Both the position numbers and the translations under genes were made by a program. Below, in pieces: positions 1 through 8,461 of a stretch of 22,431 nucleotides of DNA (its first letter is position 1; each line of letters starts with the position of its first letter). The DNA lies in assembly GCA_002340255.1 (NCBI GenBank), contig DDLS01000060.1, positions 1 to 22,431 of the forward strand, given 5' to 3'. Below the pieces are notes generated by a model. That model had not been told where the DNA came from and did no database searches. It saw only the letters and a list, made by a program, of their open reading frames with translations. This DNA is from Cyanobacteria bacterium UBA2566. GTDB taxonomy: Bacteria > Cyanobacteriota > Cyanobacteriia > Cyanobacteriales > Desertifilaceae.

Positions 1-19
1 TACAGCGCTTTGCGCTGTA
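1..19. repeat. Perfect short palindrome (8-bp arms, ttt loop)
   Basis: The arms tacagcgc and gcgctgta pair perfectly around ttt at the very start of the window. The left arm recurs at 4117-4124 followed by a degenerate right side, and a related agcgc-gaa-gcgct palindrome lies at 22402-22414. I infer a dispersed cyanobacterial hairpin repeat rather than a gene-specific terminator, because no T-tract follows it. Confidence 0.6.
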
Positions 20-75
20 TCTTAGAGCTGCTCTGAATTGTATTGTGATTGTATTGGCTCGACAAGCTTAAGAGC

Positions 76-138
76 GTAGGGTGGGCAAGGTGTAGTGTAG
101 AAATTGAGGTTTTCACCAAGATGCTTGCCTACACCTAC
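76..138 (-). repeat. Imperfect inverted repeat downstream of the nuclease gene
   Basis: The arm at 76-89 (gtagggtgggcaag) is nearly the reverse complement of 124-138 (cttgcctacacctac), with a loop of about 34 nt. It lies immediately after the stop codon of the minus-strand nuclease gene and might end that transcript, but there is no T-tract. The gtaggGTGggc wording is a frequent dispersed repeat in cyanobacteria, so a mobile repeat is equally possible. Confidence 0.4.
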
Positions 139-140
139 AG

Positions 141-764
141 CTAAAAAACTTGGCTTAAACGCTTCAGAATGGCTAGAACTTCATACAGTTCATTGTCGGG
201 ATTAATTAAGGAGAACAGTCTAGATGTTCTGTATTGGACTGTGGGAGTATGAGAGGCTTTGAGAAAGAGAAATTCATTGCCATTGGTAATCATGCCAAAT
301 GTGGGGTGTTGCAGTTCCGGGTTGCCTAACAGATAGCTTAAGGTTTGAGGAATGGCACGGGTAACGGCAAAATCACTGCGTTTGGATTCAATTACAACGA
401 GCCACAATCGGTTTTTAACGACGAGGATATCGATTCTGCCTCGAACGATCCTTCCTTCGTCTTCTAGCTCAATTTCGATGCTGGTTTCTGTTTCGATGCG
501 AAAAGGACGACGGTAAAATCCAGCACAATCGAGCAAGGGAGCGAGGATGACCATTTTAACGGTGTTTTCCAGTAACGGGGGGTCGTCCATCAAGTCTTGA
601 AAATTGGCTTTCACGCGATCGAGCGTTTGTTGTTCAATCTCCGTTAAAGAAGGAAGGGGTTCTGACCATTCGGTAAAAAATTCGCTATTTTTAGCGACTT
701 GCAGTCCCAAGGTTTGTTTGAGATTTCCCAGGGTAATGTTTTGTGCAGAAAGAGTTTGAGCCAT
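141..764 (-). CDS. PD-(D/E)XK nuclease-like protein (type I restriction R-subunit N-terminus-like)
   Basis: This 207-residue protein is predicted to be a stand-alone PD-(D/E)XK nuclease-fold protein. The visible signature is GRIDILV with D112, then the hydrophobic strand WLVVIESK with E126 and K128, followed by Q140 in PQTLSYL. These fit the D...ExK...Q arrangement of the family, and 'ITNGNEFLFLK' after it is typical of the N-terminal domain of HsdR-like proteins. There is no helicase domain and no adjacent methylase or specificity gene, so it is not a complete restriction system. Many cyanobacteria carry such orphan proteins with unknown substrates. It is transcribed away from putA. An inverted repeat directly follows its stop codon. 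The fold call is fairly safe; nuclease activity is inferred. Confidence 0.75.
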   Translation of the reverse strand: MAQTLSAQNITLGNLKQTLGLQVAKNSEFFTEWSEPLPSLTEIEQQTLDRVKANFQDLMDDPPLLENTVKMVILAPLLDCAGFYRRPFRIETETSIEIELEDEGRIVRGRIDILVVKNRLWLVVIESKRSDFAVTRAIPQTLSYLLGNPELQHPTFGMITNGNEFLFLKASHTPTVQYRTSRLFSLINPDNELYEVLAILKRLSQVF

Positions 765-958
765 AATCAGTCATGAATAATGAGTCATTTGACTTACTCA
801 GTGATGACACGCCAAATCGTATTACGAGAACTAATATTTTGGAGTTTAAACAAAACTATTATAATACCGTATTTTCGAGATATATTGGAAAAATACACAA
901 AAAATCAAGATAAAACCTCGATGTATATCAACCCATTTATATGGAGGGGGGAAAATCC

Positions 959-3946
959 GTGGTAGCACAAGTCGAAAATCCAACGTATGAGAGCCAAACC
1001 CAGGCGATCGCCAAACAACTTCTCGCAGCGCAAGGGGAAAAACGCTCCATCTTTGCCCAGATGCGAGACCAAATGCGCTGGGATGATAAGCTTCTAGACT
1101 GGGCCATGAGTAACCCAGGGCTGCGGGTGCAATTGTTCCGGTTTATTGATTGTTTACCTGCATTGCGCTCTAAGGCAGAAGTGGCGCGGCATTTGCAGGA
1201 ATATATGACAACTGAGGCGGTCGAATTACCTGGCGCATTGAAGGGGATTCTTAATTTTACCAATGCTGATTCGATGCCGGGACAAGTGGCAGCAACAACT
1301 GTATCGACTGCGGTAGAAACCTTGGCGCGGAAATACATTGCTGGGGAAACTGCGGGGCAGGTGCTGAAAACTGTAGAAAATCTTCGCAAAGAGAAGATGG
1401 CATTTACCCTAGATTTACTGGGGGAAGCGGTGATTACGGAAACGGAAGCCAAAGCCTATCTGCAAGGCTATATCGATCTGATCGATCGCCTCACGGAAGC
1501 TGCGGCACGCTGGAAAACAATCCCCGAAATTGATGCAGCAGATGGGGAACCCTTGCCCAAGGTGCAAGTTTCCGTGAAGCTGACAGCGTTTTATTCTCAG
1601 TTCGATCCCTTGGATGCTGAGGGGTCTAAGCAACGGGTTATGGAGCGTATTCGCACCCTCCTGCGCCATGCCCAAGAAAAGGAGGCTGCTATCCATTTCG
1701 ATATGGAGCAGTATGTCTATAAAGATATTACCCTGGCGATTCTTAAGGAACTGTTACTCGAAGAGGAATTTAAAACCCGTACTGATATTGGGGTAACGCT
1801 GCAAGCCTATTTGCGCGAGTCAGAAGCTGACTTAAATGGCTTAATTGCTTGGGCAAAAGAGCGCGGAAATCCGATTACCATTCGCTTGGTGAAAGGGGCA
1901 TATTGGGATCAGGAAACCATTCAAGCGGTGCAACATAACTGGCCGCAACCCGTGTTTGATGATAAAGTTGCTACCGATGCTAACTTTGAATTGCTCACGC
2001 GCCTGCTGTTGGAAAACCATGAAGTTCTCAACGCTGCCATTGGTTCCCATAATGTGCGATCGCAAGCTAGGGCGATCGCCATTGCCGAAACCCTGAACAT
2101 TCCTCGCCGTCGCATTGAATACCAAGTGCTGTATGGAATGGGCGATCGCCTCGCTAAAGCAATGGTTAACCGAGGGTTGCGAGTGCGGATGTATGCTCCC
2201 TACGGCAGTCTCCTCCCCGGTATGGCGTATTTGATTCGCCGCTTACTGGAAAATACCGCAAACAGTTCCTTCTTACGGCAAAGTCAAGAAGACCGCCCCA
2301 TTGAAGAATTAATCGCGCCTCCAGTGGTTCAAACTACGGGATCTCGACCCCAGAAAACCACAGTGTTTAAGAATGCGGCAGATACGGACTACGCCCAAGT
2401 TGCTAACCGGGAACGGGCACAAGCCGCTTTAAACACGGTACGTCCGCAGCTCGGAAAAACCATTCTGCCTTATATTAATGGCGAGTTTGTCCAAACAGCA
2501 GAGAGTGTTAATTCTGTCAATCCCTCTGACCCCACGGAGTTAGTGGCCAAAATTGGTTTGGCTTCCGTGGAACAAGCCGAAGCAGCACTTAATGCCGCTA
2601 AAGCAGCGTTTCCCGGTTGGAAAGCGACTCCCGCAGCAGAACGGGCGCGAATTCTGCGAAAAGCAGCCGATCTGATGGAAGAGCGCCGCGCAGAACTGTC
2701 GGTTTGGGTGATGCTGGAAGTGGGAAAAGCGCTGCAACAGGTGGATGCAGAGGTTTCCGAGGCGATCGATTTTTGTCGCTATTATGCTGATGAAATGGAA
2801 CGGCTCGATCGCGGCCATAATTATGATATTGCTGGGGAAAATAACCGCCTGACGTATCAACCGCGAGGCATCGCCCTAGTGATTTCCCCCTGGAATTTCC
2901 CGATCGCCATTACCACAGGGATGACAGTAGCAGCGCTGGTAACGGGTAACTGCGTGATTCTCAAGCCTGCGGAGGTGAGTAGCGCGATCGCCGCCCAACT
3001 GATGGAAGCTCTAATTGAAGCCGGAATTCCCAAAGGAGTATTTCAATTTTTACCTGCCAAAGGCTCAACGGTTGGGGCACATTTGGTCAAACACAAGGAT
3101 GTGCATATGATTGCCTTTACCGGTTCCCAGGAAGTCGGCTGTCAAATCTATGCCGATGCTGCCCTTCTGCAACCGGGACAAAAACACATGAAGCGTGTGA
3201 TTGCCGAGATGGGCGGTAAGAATGCCGTTATTGTCGATGAGAGTTGTGATTTAGACCAAGCCGTGCAAGGGGTAGTGGATTCTGCCTTTGGCTATAGCGG
3301 TCAAAAATGTTCGGCTTGTTCGCGGACGATCGTTCTGGAACCGGTGTATGATACCTTCTTAGAGCGGTTTGTAGAAGCGACCAAATCCTTGAATGTAGGG
3401 CCAGCCCACTATCCGGGTACGAAGGTGGGCCCCGTAGTCGATGAAACCTCGATGAAGCGGATTCAGGAATATATTGCCATTGGCAAACAAGAAGCCAAAG
3501 TTGCCCTAGAAATGCTCGCGCCCAATGTTTCCAATGCCAAAGAGGGCTATTATGTCGGCCCCACGATCTTCCAGGATGTGTCCCCGACGGCTAGAATTGC
3601 CCAGGAAGAGATTTTTGGCCCCGTAGTTGCGGTGATTAAGGCTAAAACCTTCCAGGACGCTCTAGACATTGCCAATAATACCAATTTTGCCCTTACGGGA
3701 GGTCTCTATTCCCGTACGCCAAGCCATATTGACCAAGCCATGGCCGAGTTTGAGGTGGGCAACTTGTATATTAACCGCAATACGACCGGGGCGATCGTTT
3801 CCCGGCAACCCTTTGGCGGCTTCAAGCTCTCCGGAGTCGGTTCTAAAGCGGGTGGGCCGGATTACCTCATCCAGTTCTTAGAACCCCGCGCAATTACGGA
3901 AAACGTGCAACGTCAAGGGTTCGCCCCCATCGAAGGAAACGAGTAG
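959..3946 (+). CDS. putA: Bifunctional proline dehydrogenase / L-glutamate gamma-semialdehyde dehydrogenase
   Basis: PutA oxidises proline to glutamate in two steps, an FAD-dependent proline dehydrogenase and an NAD-dependent aldehyde dehydrogenase, with channelling of the semialdehyde. The N-terminal half carries the PRODH barrel (VRLVKGAYWD, RRRIEYQVLYGMGD). The C-terminal half is a full aldehyde dehydrogenase: NFPIAI, the FTGSQEVG nucleotide-binding turn, the general-base glutamate in IAEMGG and the catalytic cysteine in GYSGQKCSACSR (residue 790 if counted from the ATG at 941). No DNA-binding ribbon-helix-helix domain is present, so it should not act as a repressor. An ATG at 941 is in frame, but the purine run at 943-952 lies inside that extension and is ideally placed as the ribosome-binding site for the GTG at 959, giving the expected N-terminus (M)VAQVENP. 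I therefore prefer 959. Confidence 0.95.
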   Translation: MVAQVENPTYESQTQAIAKQLLAAQGEKRSIFAQMRDQMRWDDKLLDWAMSNPGLRVQLFRFIDCLPALRSKAEVARHLQEYMTTEAVELPGALKGILNFTNADSMPGQVAATTVSTAVETLARKYIAGETAGQVLKTVENLRKEKMAFTLDLLGEAVITETEAKAYLQGYIDLIDRLTEAAARWKTIPEIDAADGEPLPKVQVSVKLTAFYSQFDPLDAEGSKQRVMERIRTLLRHAQEKEAAIHFDMEQYVYKDITLAILKELLLEEEFKTRTDIGVTLQAYLRESEADLNGLIAWAKERGNPITIRLVKGAYWDQETIQAVQHNWPQPVFDDKVATDANFELLTRLLLENHEVLNAAIGSHNVRSQARAIAIAETLNIPRRRIEYQVLYGMGDRLAKAMVNRGLRVRMYAPYGSLLPGMAYLIRRLLENTANSSFLRQSQEDRPIEELIAPPVVQTTGSRPQKTTVFKNAADTDYAQVANRERAQAALNTVRPQLGKTILPYINGEFVQTAESVNSVNPSDPTELVAKIGLASVEQAEAALNAAKAAFPGWKATPAAERARILRKAADLMEERRAELSVWVMLEVGKALQQVDAEVSEAIDFCRYYADEMERLDRGHNYDIAGENNRLTYQPRGIALVISPWNFPIAITTGMTVAALVTGNCVILKPAEVSSAIAAQLMEALIEAGIPKGVFQFLPAKGSTVGAHLVKHKDVHMIAFTGSQEVGCQIYADAALLQPGQKHMKRVIAEMGGKNAVIVDESCDLDQAVQGVVDSAFGYSGQKCSACSRTIVLEPVYDTFLERFVEATKSLNVGPAHYPGTKVGPVVDETSMKRIQEYIAIGKQEAKVALEMLAPNVSNAKEGYYVGPTIFQDVSPTARIAQEEIFGPVVAVIKAKTFQDALDIANNTNFALTGGLYSRTPSHIDQAMAEFEVGNLYINRNTTGAIVSRQPFGGFKLSGVGSKAGGPDYLIQFLEPRAITENVQRQGFAPIEGNE

Positions 3947-3962
3947 GTTGAGTTAGGGACAA

Positions 3963-4008
3963 GAAACCGGGTTTCCGATCTGCCAGAGGTGGAAAGAAAC
4001 CCAGTTTC
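3963..4008 (+). terminator. Hairpin after putA (possible terminator or dispersed repeat)
   Basis: The arms gaaaccgggtttc (3963-3975) and gaaacccagtttc (3996-4008) pair with one mismatch, and the loop is 20 nt. A short T-rich stretch follows within about 15 nt. Each arm is itself near-palindromic. A related stretch, agaaaccgagttttt, occurs at 17902-17916, so this is probably a dispersed element that may serve as the putA terminator. Confidence 0.45.
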
Positions 4009-4201
4009 TGTCTTGATCTTTTTATTCACTCAAAGGCAAGTATTCAATTCGATCTTGGTATTCTCCAACAAAAGAAACTCCCGAAATCAGAATTAGCTCT
4101 GTAAGAGTTTCACCAATACAGCGCTTCGCTTATATGGATTCGTTGTGTAAGTCCTATTATATTGATGACCTTATAAATACTGAATCATAATATCTTTGTA
4201 A

Positions 4202-4219
4202 TGTTAATTTATATTAACA
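4202..4219. promoter_or_regulatory. Perfect palindrome upstream of the EF-hand gene (possible operator)
   Basis: TGTTAAT-TTAT-ATTAACA is a perfect 7-bp inverted repeat 70 bp before the EF-hand start codon, in an AT-rich promoter-like region. It has the size and symmetry of a dimeric regulator site. No regulator can be named from the sequence. Confidence 0.35.
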
Positions 4220-4289
4220 AAAATCAATATCGTTTGTTTTGACCATAAAATTCCAACCAACAACCCCAATTAATAGGAGTAATTGAGTC

Positions 4290-4829
4290 ATGTTGTCGCC
4301 ATTTATACAACGAAAACTTGCTTTGGCATTTTATAAATACGATCAATCAAAAAATGGACTGTTGGAGAAAGAAGACTTACTTCTAGTGGGTCAAAAAATC
4401 GCTGATTCTTGTGGTTTGAAAGAAGGCGATCAGAAATATCAGCAAATTATGGAGACCTATGCCAAGGCTTGGGATAATTATTTAGCTACTGCTGACCAAG
4501 ATGGAGATGGAAAAGTAAGTCTGGTTGAATTTTTGGAAGCTCGTAACAAAATGGATTCTAGTCAAATCGCCAAAACCAAAGAAGTAAACAAACTGATGTT
4601 TGATTGCTTAGATGTAGATGGAGATGGCACGATTAGCTTCAAAGAATATGAGGCATTTTTGAAGGCTCTTGGAGAAACTAACGAAGATAACATTAAACAT
4701 GCTTTTGAAATTCTTGATATAAACAAAGATGGTTCTATATCACGAGATGAATATGCCAAAATGCGTAGTGATTATGGATCTTCAGAAGATCCCGAAGATC
4801 CATCCAGGTTTTTTTTGGGAACCTTCTAA
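4290..4829 (+). CDS. Four-EF-hand calcium-binding protein (calerythrin / sarcoplasmic CaBP-like)
   Basis: This 179-residue soluble protein has four 12-residue EF loops: D18-D29 (DQSKNGLLEKED), D69-E80 (DQDGDGKVSLVE), D108-E119 (DVDGDGTISFKE) and D143-E154 (DINKDGSISRDE). Loops 2-4 have all canonical ligands including the glutamate at position 12. Loop 1 has aspartate there, which usually weakens Ca2+ binding or favours Mg2+. Length and loop spacing match the bacterial calerythrin group, thought to buffer or sense calcium. There is no signal peptide or membrane segment. A good AGGAG lies 10 nt before the ATG. The next gene, an acyl-AMP ligase, starts 73 bp downstream on the same strand with a hairpin between, so co-transcription is likely. 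A shared role is inference only. Confidence 0.9.
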   Translation: MLSPFIQRKLALAFYKYDQSKNGLLEKEDLLLVGQKIADSCGLKEGDQKYQQIMETYAKAWDNYLATADQDGDGKVSLVEFLEARNKMDSSQIAKTKEVNKLMFDCLDVDGDGTISFKEYEAFLKALGETNEDNIKHAFEILDINKDGSISRDEYAKMRSDYGSSEDPEDPSRFFLGTF

Positions 4830-4857
4830 TACGGTACATGCATAATCAGTCATCAAT

Positions 4858-4886
4858 AACCAGTAATAGCAAATCTATTGCTGGTT
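4858..4886 (+). promoter_or_regulatory. Strong intercistronic hairpin between the EF-hand and acyl-AMP ligase genes
   Basis: The arms at 4858-4869 (aaccagtaatag) and 4875-4886 (ctattgctggtt) form a 12-bp stem with one G-U pair and a 5-nt loop. It sits 16 nt before the downstream ATG, and no T-tract follows. It could act as an RNA processing or stability element, partial terminator or translational control hairpin. The preceding words ataatcagtcat.aataa also occur at 765-780, so part of it may be repeat-derived. Confidence 0.5.
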
Positions 4887-4902
4887 ATACGATCTCAATT
4901 TT

Positions 4903-6603
4903 ATGATGAATTTGAGTGATATCCCTTCTAAACCTTCCCTCGTCTATGGAGAGTCTCTCAATCTGTCAGAGGGCAGTCCAAAGATACTGGGAGAAATTTT
5001 ACAAGCAGCAGCAAATACAGAGCAAAGAATAGTTTATCTACAGCCAGATGGCTCGTATAAATTTCAATCCTACCAAGACTTATGTTTAGAAGCGCAACGT
5101 ATTTTATCCGGTCTCAGAAAACTAGGATTGCAACCTCAAGATAAAGTAGCTCTTCAAATAGAGTCTTATCGAGACTCCATTGCTGCTTTCTGGGGGTGCA
5201 TACTTGGTGGCTTTGTCCCTGTTCCTATCAGCAAGCCCGTTAATATTAACAATATAGCACAACAAACTGGCACAACTACTCGGAAACTTTGCCATACATT
5301 GCAGATTTTGGAACAACCATTATTGCTGACAGATGCTAGTTTTGCGGCTGAGATTCAGAATATACCTGAGTTGGCGGAGATAGGAAGGCTTCAGGTACAA
5401 ACAGTTGAGGAATTTTATGAGTATGAACCAGACAGCAACTGGTATCAGAGCAAACCAGAGAATGTTGCAGTTCTTATGCTTACCTCTGGTAGCACAGGAA
5501 TACCCAAAGGGGTTGTTCTAAATCACCGAAATCTATTGAGTCAAACGATGGGTTCAGTGCAAATGAATGGTTTTACCCGAAACGATATTACCTTGAACTG
5601 GGTTCCTATCGATCATGTTGCAGGGCTGATATATTTCCACATTCGGGATGTTTATTTAGGATGTCAGCAAATTCATCTTCCATTACCATTATTTCTACAA
5701 GAACCGCTTGTATGGTTGGACTCTATCGATCGCTTTAAAGTTAACATTACTTTTGGCCCTAATTTTGCCTATAGCTTAATTAACGATCGCGCTGACGACA
5801 TCGCACAACGGCAATGGGATTTATCTTCCATGAAATGTTTCTTGAATGGAGCTGAAGCCATTGTAGCCAAAACAGCGCGACGTTTTTTGAAGCTACTAGC
5901 TCCTCACGGACTCGCTCCGACAGCAATGCGTCCTTCTTGGGGAATGGCAGAAGTTTCCTCTGGGGTGACGTTTTCCGATTGCTTTTCCCTCTGTTCAACC
6001 ACAGATGATGACTCGTTTGTGGAGGTAGGAGCGCCCATTCCTGGAGTCGATCTGCGAATTGTCAACAACCAAAACCAGGTTGTTGAGGAGGGAGAAATTG
6101 GCGCATTGCAGGTCAATGGGTTAACCCTGACTTCTGGCTATTATCAGAATCAGGAAGCTAACCAAACGTCTTTCACTGAGGATGGATGGTTCAATACGGG
6201 AGATTTGGGGTTTCTTAAGGATGGAAATCTAACGATTACCGGGCGACAGAAAGATGTCATTATTATTTACGCTGAAAACTACTATAGCCACGATATTGAA
6301 GCCGTCGTCGAAGAAGTCCAAGGAGTCGAAATCTCTTATACGGCTGCCTGTGCAGTGAGGGAAAAGGGCAGCAATACCGATAAATTGGCGGTATTTTTTA
6401 GTCCTATTGACAATGACGATCGATTTTTAAAGACACTGCTGACAGCCATTAGGGAAAAAATTGAACAAAAGATTGGCTTGACTCCAGATTATCTGATTCC
6501 GGTGGCCAAAGAGACAATTCCCAAAACAGCGATCGGCAAAATTCAGCGTCAAGAACTCAAGAAAAGATTTGAAACGGGACTCAAATATGGCTTCAACCCC
6601 TAA
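4903..6603 (+). CDS. Stand-alone AMP-dependent acyl ligase (fatty acyl-AMP ligase-like)
   Basis: This 566-residue adenylate-forming enzyme activates a carboxylic acid with ATP. Core motifs in order are LTSGSTGIPKGV (A3, about residues 193-204), SWGMAEVSSG (A5), NTGDLGF (A7), GRQKDVIII followed by AENYYSHDIE (A8 region), and PKTAIGKIQRQ with the adenylation lysine (A10). The YYSHDIEAVVEE wording is like the fatty acyl-AMP ligases that load cyanobacterial PKS/NRPS lines rather than CoA ligases. No carrier, condensation or ketosynthase domain is present in the protein or elsewhere in the window, so the acceptor is unknown. Two in-frame ATGs (4903 and 4906) open it, with no clear Shine-Dalgarno. 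It follows the EF-hand gene across a hairpin and ends 30 bp from a convergent gene. Family is certain, substrate is not. Confidence 0.9.
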   Translation: MMNLSDIPSKPSLVYGESLNLSEGSPKILGEILQAAANTEQRIVYLQPDGSYKFQSYQDLCLEAQRILSGLRKLGLQPQDKVALQIESYRDSIAAFWGCILGGFVPVPISKPVNINNIAQQTGTTTRKLCHTLQILEQPLLLTDASFAAEIQNIPELAEIGRLQVQTVEEFYEYEPDSNWYQSKPENVAVLMLTSGSTGIPKGVVLNHRNLLSQTMGSVQMNGFTRNDITLNWVPIDHVAGLIYFHIRDVYLGCQQIHLPLPLFLQEPLVWLDSIDRFKVNITFGPNFAYSLINDRADDIAQRQWDLSSMKCFLNGAEAIVAKTARRFLKLLAPHGLAPTAMRPSWGMAEVSSGVTFSDCFSLCSTTDDDSFVEVGAPIPGVDLRIVNNQNQVVEEGEIGALQVNGLTLTSGYYQNQEANQTSFTEDGWFNTGDLGFLKDGNLTITGRQKDVIIIYAENYYSHDIEAVVEEVQGVEISYTAACAVREKGSNTDKLAVFFSPIDNDDRFLKTLLTAIREKIEQKIGLTPDYLIPVAKETIPKTAIGKIQRQELKKRFETGLKYGFNP

Positions 6604-6632
6604 TTTTTAATGGTTAATTGCTGAAGCGATTT

Positions 6633-8264
6633 CTAGAAGGAAAATCGAGTTTTTTGCAAAATTCCCAATTTCAAATCCTCAATCGACAAAAATTTTGCCT
6701 CAAACAAGGCTAACATATCTTTAGGCTTAGGATTACCACGGGATTCTCCCCTCATTCCCATGGCAATTAGTAAAGCACAATAGCCTTGAGTTTTACGACA
6801 CTGATCGTCCCAGTTTTGCCGATTTTTCTGGTATGTAGAAGTGACTTCAAATTCATCAAACAAGTATAAGTCTCCATCTCCGGTTTGAATAATTCCCAGA
6901 TCAAATGTTGTTTCTGTATAGGGATCTTCTCCCACATGAAATCCAATTCCCTCCAATCCATCAAAAGCTTCTAAATCTCGGATTAAGGTCTTGGCATTCC
7001 GTTTACTGGTTTGAACGATCGCCACCGGTAATCCAGCTCCAACTCCTCGGATATGGTCTGGTGCAGTCGGGTAAAATTGAACCTGTTCGCGAATCTGTTC
7101 CCAAGTTGCCCAACTGAGAATATCGAGGCGACAGAGGGCATTGTCAGGAATCAAATCATAGTGGAGAAAGGGGCCATCGAGATCTTCCTCCTCTTCTTCA
7201 TCTTCTTCTAAATCATTCATCATGGCATCAAGTTCTAGGGAAACTTCTGGCAGGGTTTCTACTTTAACCAAAAGGGAAGATTTTGATTCTTCAGCCGTTT
7301 TGGGCAAAGAAATACGGTAGCGTTGGCTAAGGCTTTCAAAGGACTCTGTATCGAGAGAGTTACGAGTGGATTTGAAAAATCGATGTAACGCTTCTAACGC
7401 TACCATCATGGCTACTGGTTCTCGATCGTATAAGGTAGTGCGTAAGCCTTCGAGGGGATGAATTACGCCGAAAGAGGCTTCAATTTCTGACCAAGGGAGC
7501 AGCTCAAGGATACATTCTTCTTCAGCTAGATCGCTTAAAGGAGAATCGGGTTTTAGCTCGAAGGTCAGAAAAAAACAGTCCTGATGGAAGAGGGCACTTT
7601 CAATATCTTCCATGGTGGTATGGTCGAGCAAGGCTTGACGAAATTGTTTGAGAGAGTCTAGGGAACGGTAGAGCAAAATTCCGTATTCTTCACCGAGCAT
7701 TCCTAGAATAGAGACATAAAATTTCTCAATGTCCCATTGATTTAATTGCACGGAAATAATTTGATGTTCAGCTAGATTTTGCCACGGTTGAACTTGCCAA
7801 ATTTTTTCAGCACTTTTAGATAGGAATGTGAGATATTTGGGCGCAACATGAGGAGTTTGTTGGATTACTTCTTCGGCCATTTGTTGAAAGAGATGCTCGA
7901 TGAGGGGTAACTGGGGCCGATATTCAATATCAATGTCTAGGTCTTGTAATACCCCTCGCAGATAAAATTGAATTTCGCGATCGCACACTACAATTTTTTT
8001 GGGCCGACTCGGTTGACTTGGAGCAGGCGGCGCTTCCATTGCCTTGAGGAGCGCTCGGACAAGGGCCTCCGGGCCAGTTTGAGGATTCACCATTTCCATC
8101 GATCGCACCACCCCTTCTGAGCCATCTACCCATAAAATACATTCAGGCTGAAATCCTTCCTTTAGGGCGATCGGTATGATTCTTCGGTCTGCTTCCCAAA
8201 TACTCTCTCCTGGTTGAGGTAGCTGTTGAAGACGGCGACAGGTGGAGGGGGTTAGGGTGATCAT
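6633..8264 (-). CDS. Conserved-looking acidic cyanobacterial protein of unknown function (possibly DUF6930)
   Basis: This 543-residue soluble protein has no signal peptide, membrane segment or catalytic motif that I recognise. The N-terminal third (CILWVDGSEGVVRSMEMVNP, then a proline-rich linker and KKIVVCDREIQFYLRGVLQDLDIDIEYRP) recalls a family annotated in cyanobacteria as DUF6930. That name is from memory and unverified. A highly acidic stretch at about residues 350-363 separates the middle domain from a compact C-terminal domain of about 180 residues rich in W, D and G. It is divergently transcribed from iscA across a 197-bp region and converges on the acyl-AMP ligase. Codon use looks native, so it is more likely a core cyanobacterial gene than an accessory one. 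Confidence 0.75.
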   Translation of the reverse strand: MITLTPSTCRRLQQLPQPGESIWEADRRIIPIALKEGFQPECILWVDGSEGVVRSMEMVNPQTGPEALVRALLKAMEAPPAPSQPSRPKKIVVCDREIQFYLRGVLQDLDIDIEYRPQLPLIEHLFQQMAEEVIQQTPHVAPKYLTFLSKSAEKIWQVQPWQNLAEHQIISVQLNQWDIEKFYVSILGMLGEEYGILLYRSLDSLKQFRQALLDHTTMEDIESALFHQDCFFLTFELKPDSPLSDLAEEECILELLPWSEIEASFGVIHPLEGLRTTLYDREPVAMMVALEALHRFFKSTRNSLDTESFESLSQRYRISLPKTAEESKSSLLVKVETLPEVSLELDAMMNDLEEDEEEEEDLDGPFLHYDLIPDNALCRLDILSWATWEQIREQVQFYPTAPDHIRGVGAGLPVAIVQTSKRNAKTLIRDLEAFDGLEGIGFHVGEDPYTETTFDLGIIQTGDGDLYLFDEFEVTSTYQKNRQNWDDQCRKTQGYCALLIAMGMRGESRGNPKPKDMLALFEAKFLSIEDLKLGILQKTRFSF

Positions 8265-8410
8265 AGGATTGTGTCTAGCAATAGTATCAGTTCCAGGGTC
8301 TACATGGACTCTAGATCCTGATTTTAATCGCGATCGCGTGGCTCCTGGCCATTAAGTTTATGATTACCAGTGTAGCTTTCTCTGCTGCAAGGGGAGTTGA
8401 CTCGATACAA

Positions 8411-8434
8411 TAAGGATTAAGTTAAGGATTAAGT
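8411..8434 (+). repeat. 12-bp tandem duplication in the iscA upstream region
   Basis: The word taaggattaagt occurs twice in direct tandem (8411-8422 and 8423-8434), 28 bp before the iscA start codon. Direct repeats here could be a regulator site or a neutral slip duplication. The known cyanobacterial SufR operator is an inverted repeat, so this is not an obvious SufR box. Confidence 0.5.
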
Positions 8435-8461
8435 TGACATCAGGAGTTCAGGTATACAGCT

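Larger units (their letters stand above)
3947..4289. other. Intergenic region between putA and the EF-hand gene
   Basis: No gene is seen in these 343 bases. They hold the hairpin at 3963-4008, a degenerate copy of the tacagcgc repeat at 4117-4130, and then a strongly AT-rich stretch from about 4150 containing the palindrome at 4202-4219. The AT-rich part presumably carries the promoter of the EF-hand gene, whose ribosome-binding site AGGAG lies at 4275-4279. Confidence 0.6.

Noticed and set aside
141..764. Complete type I restriction system
   Set aside because: Only the nuclease-like domain is present, without helicase, methylase or specificity genes nearby.
780..965. 61-codon open frame upstream of putA on the plus strand
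   Set aside because: It overlaps the putA start, has no ribosome-binding site and has an unlikely composition; the stretch is better explained as the putA promoter region.
8434..8458. TTGACA and TATACA as an iscA promoter
   Set aside because: The spacer is only 13 bp and the -10 box would lie four bases before the start codon, so the pair cannot serve as a normal promoter.
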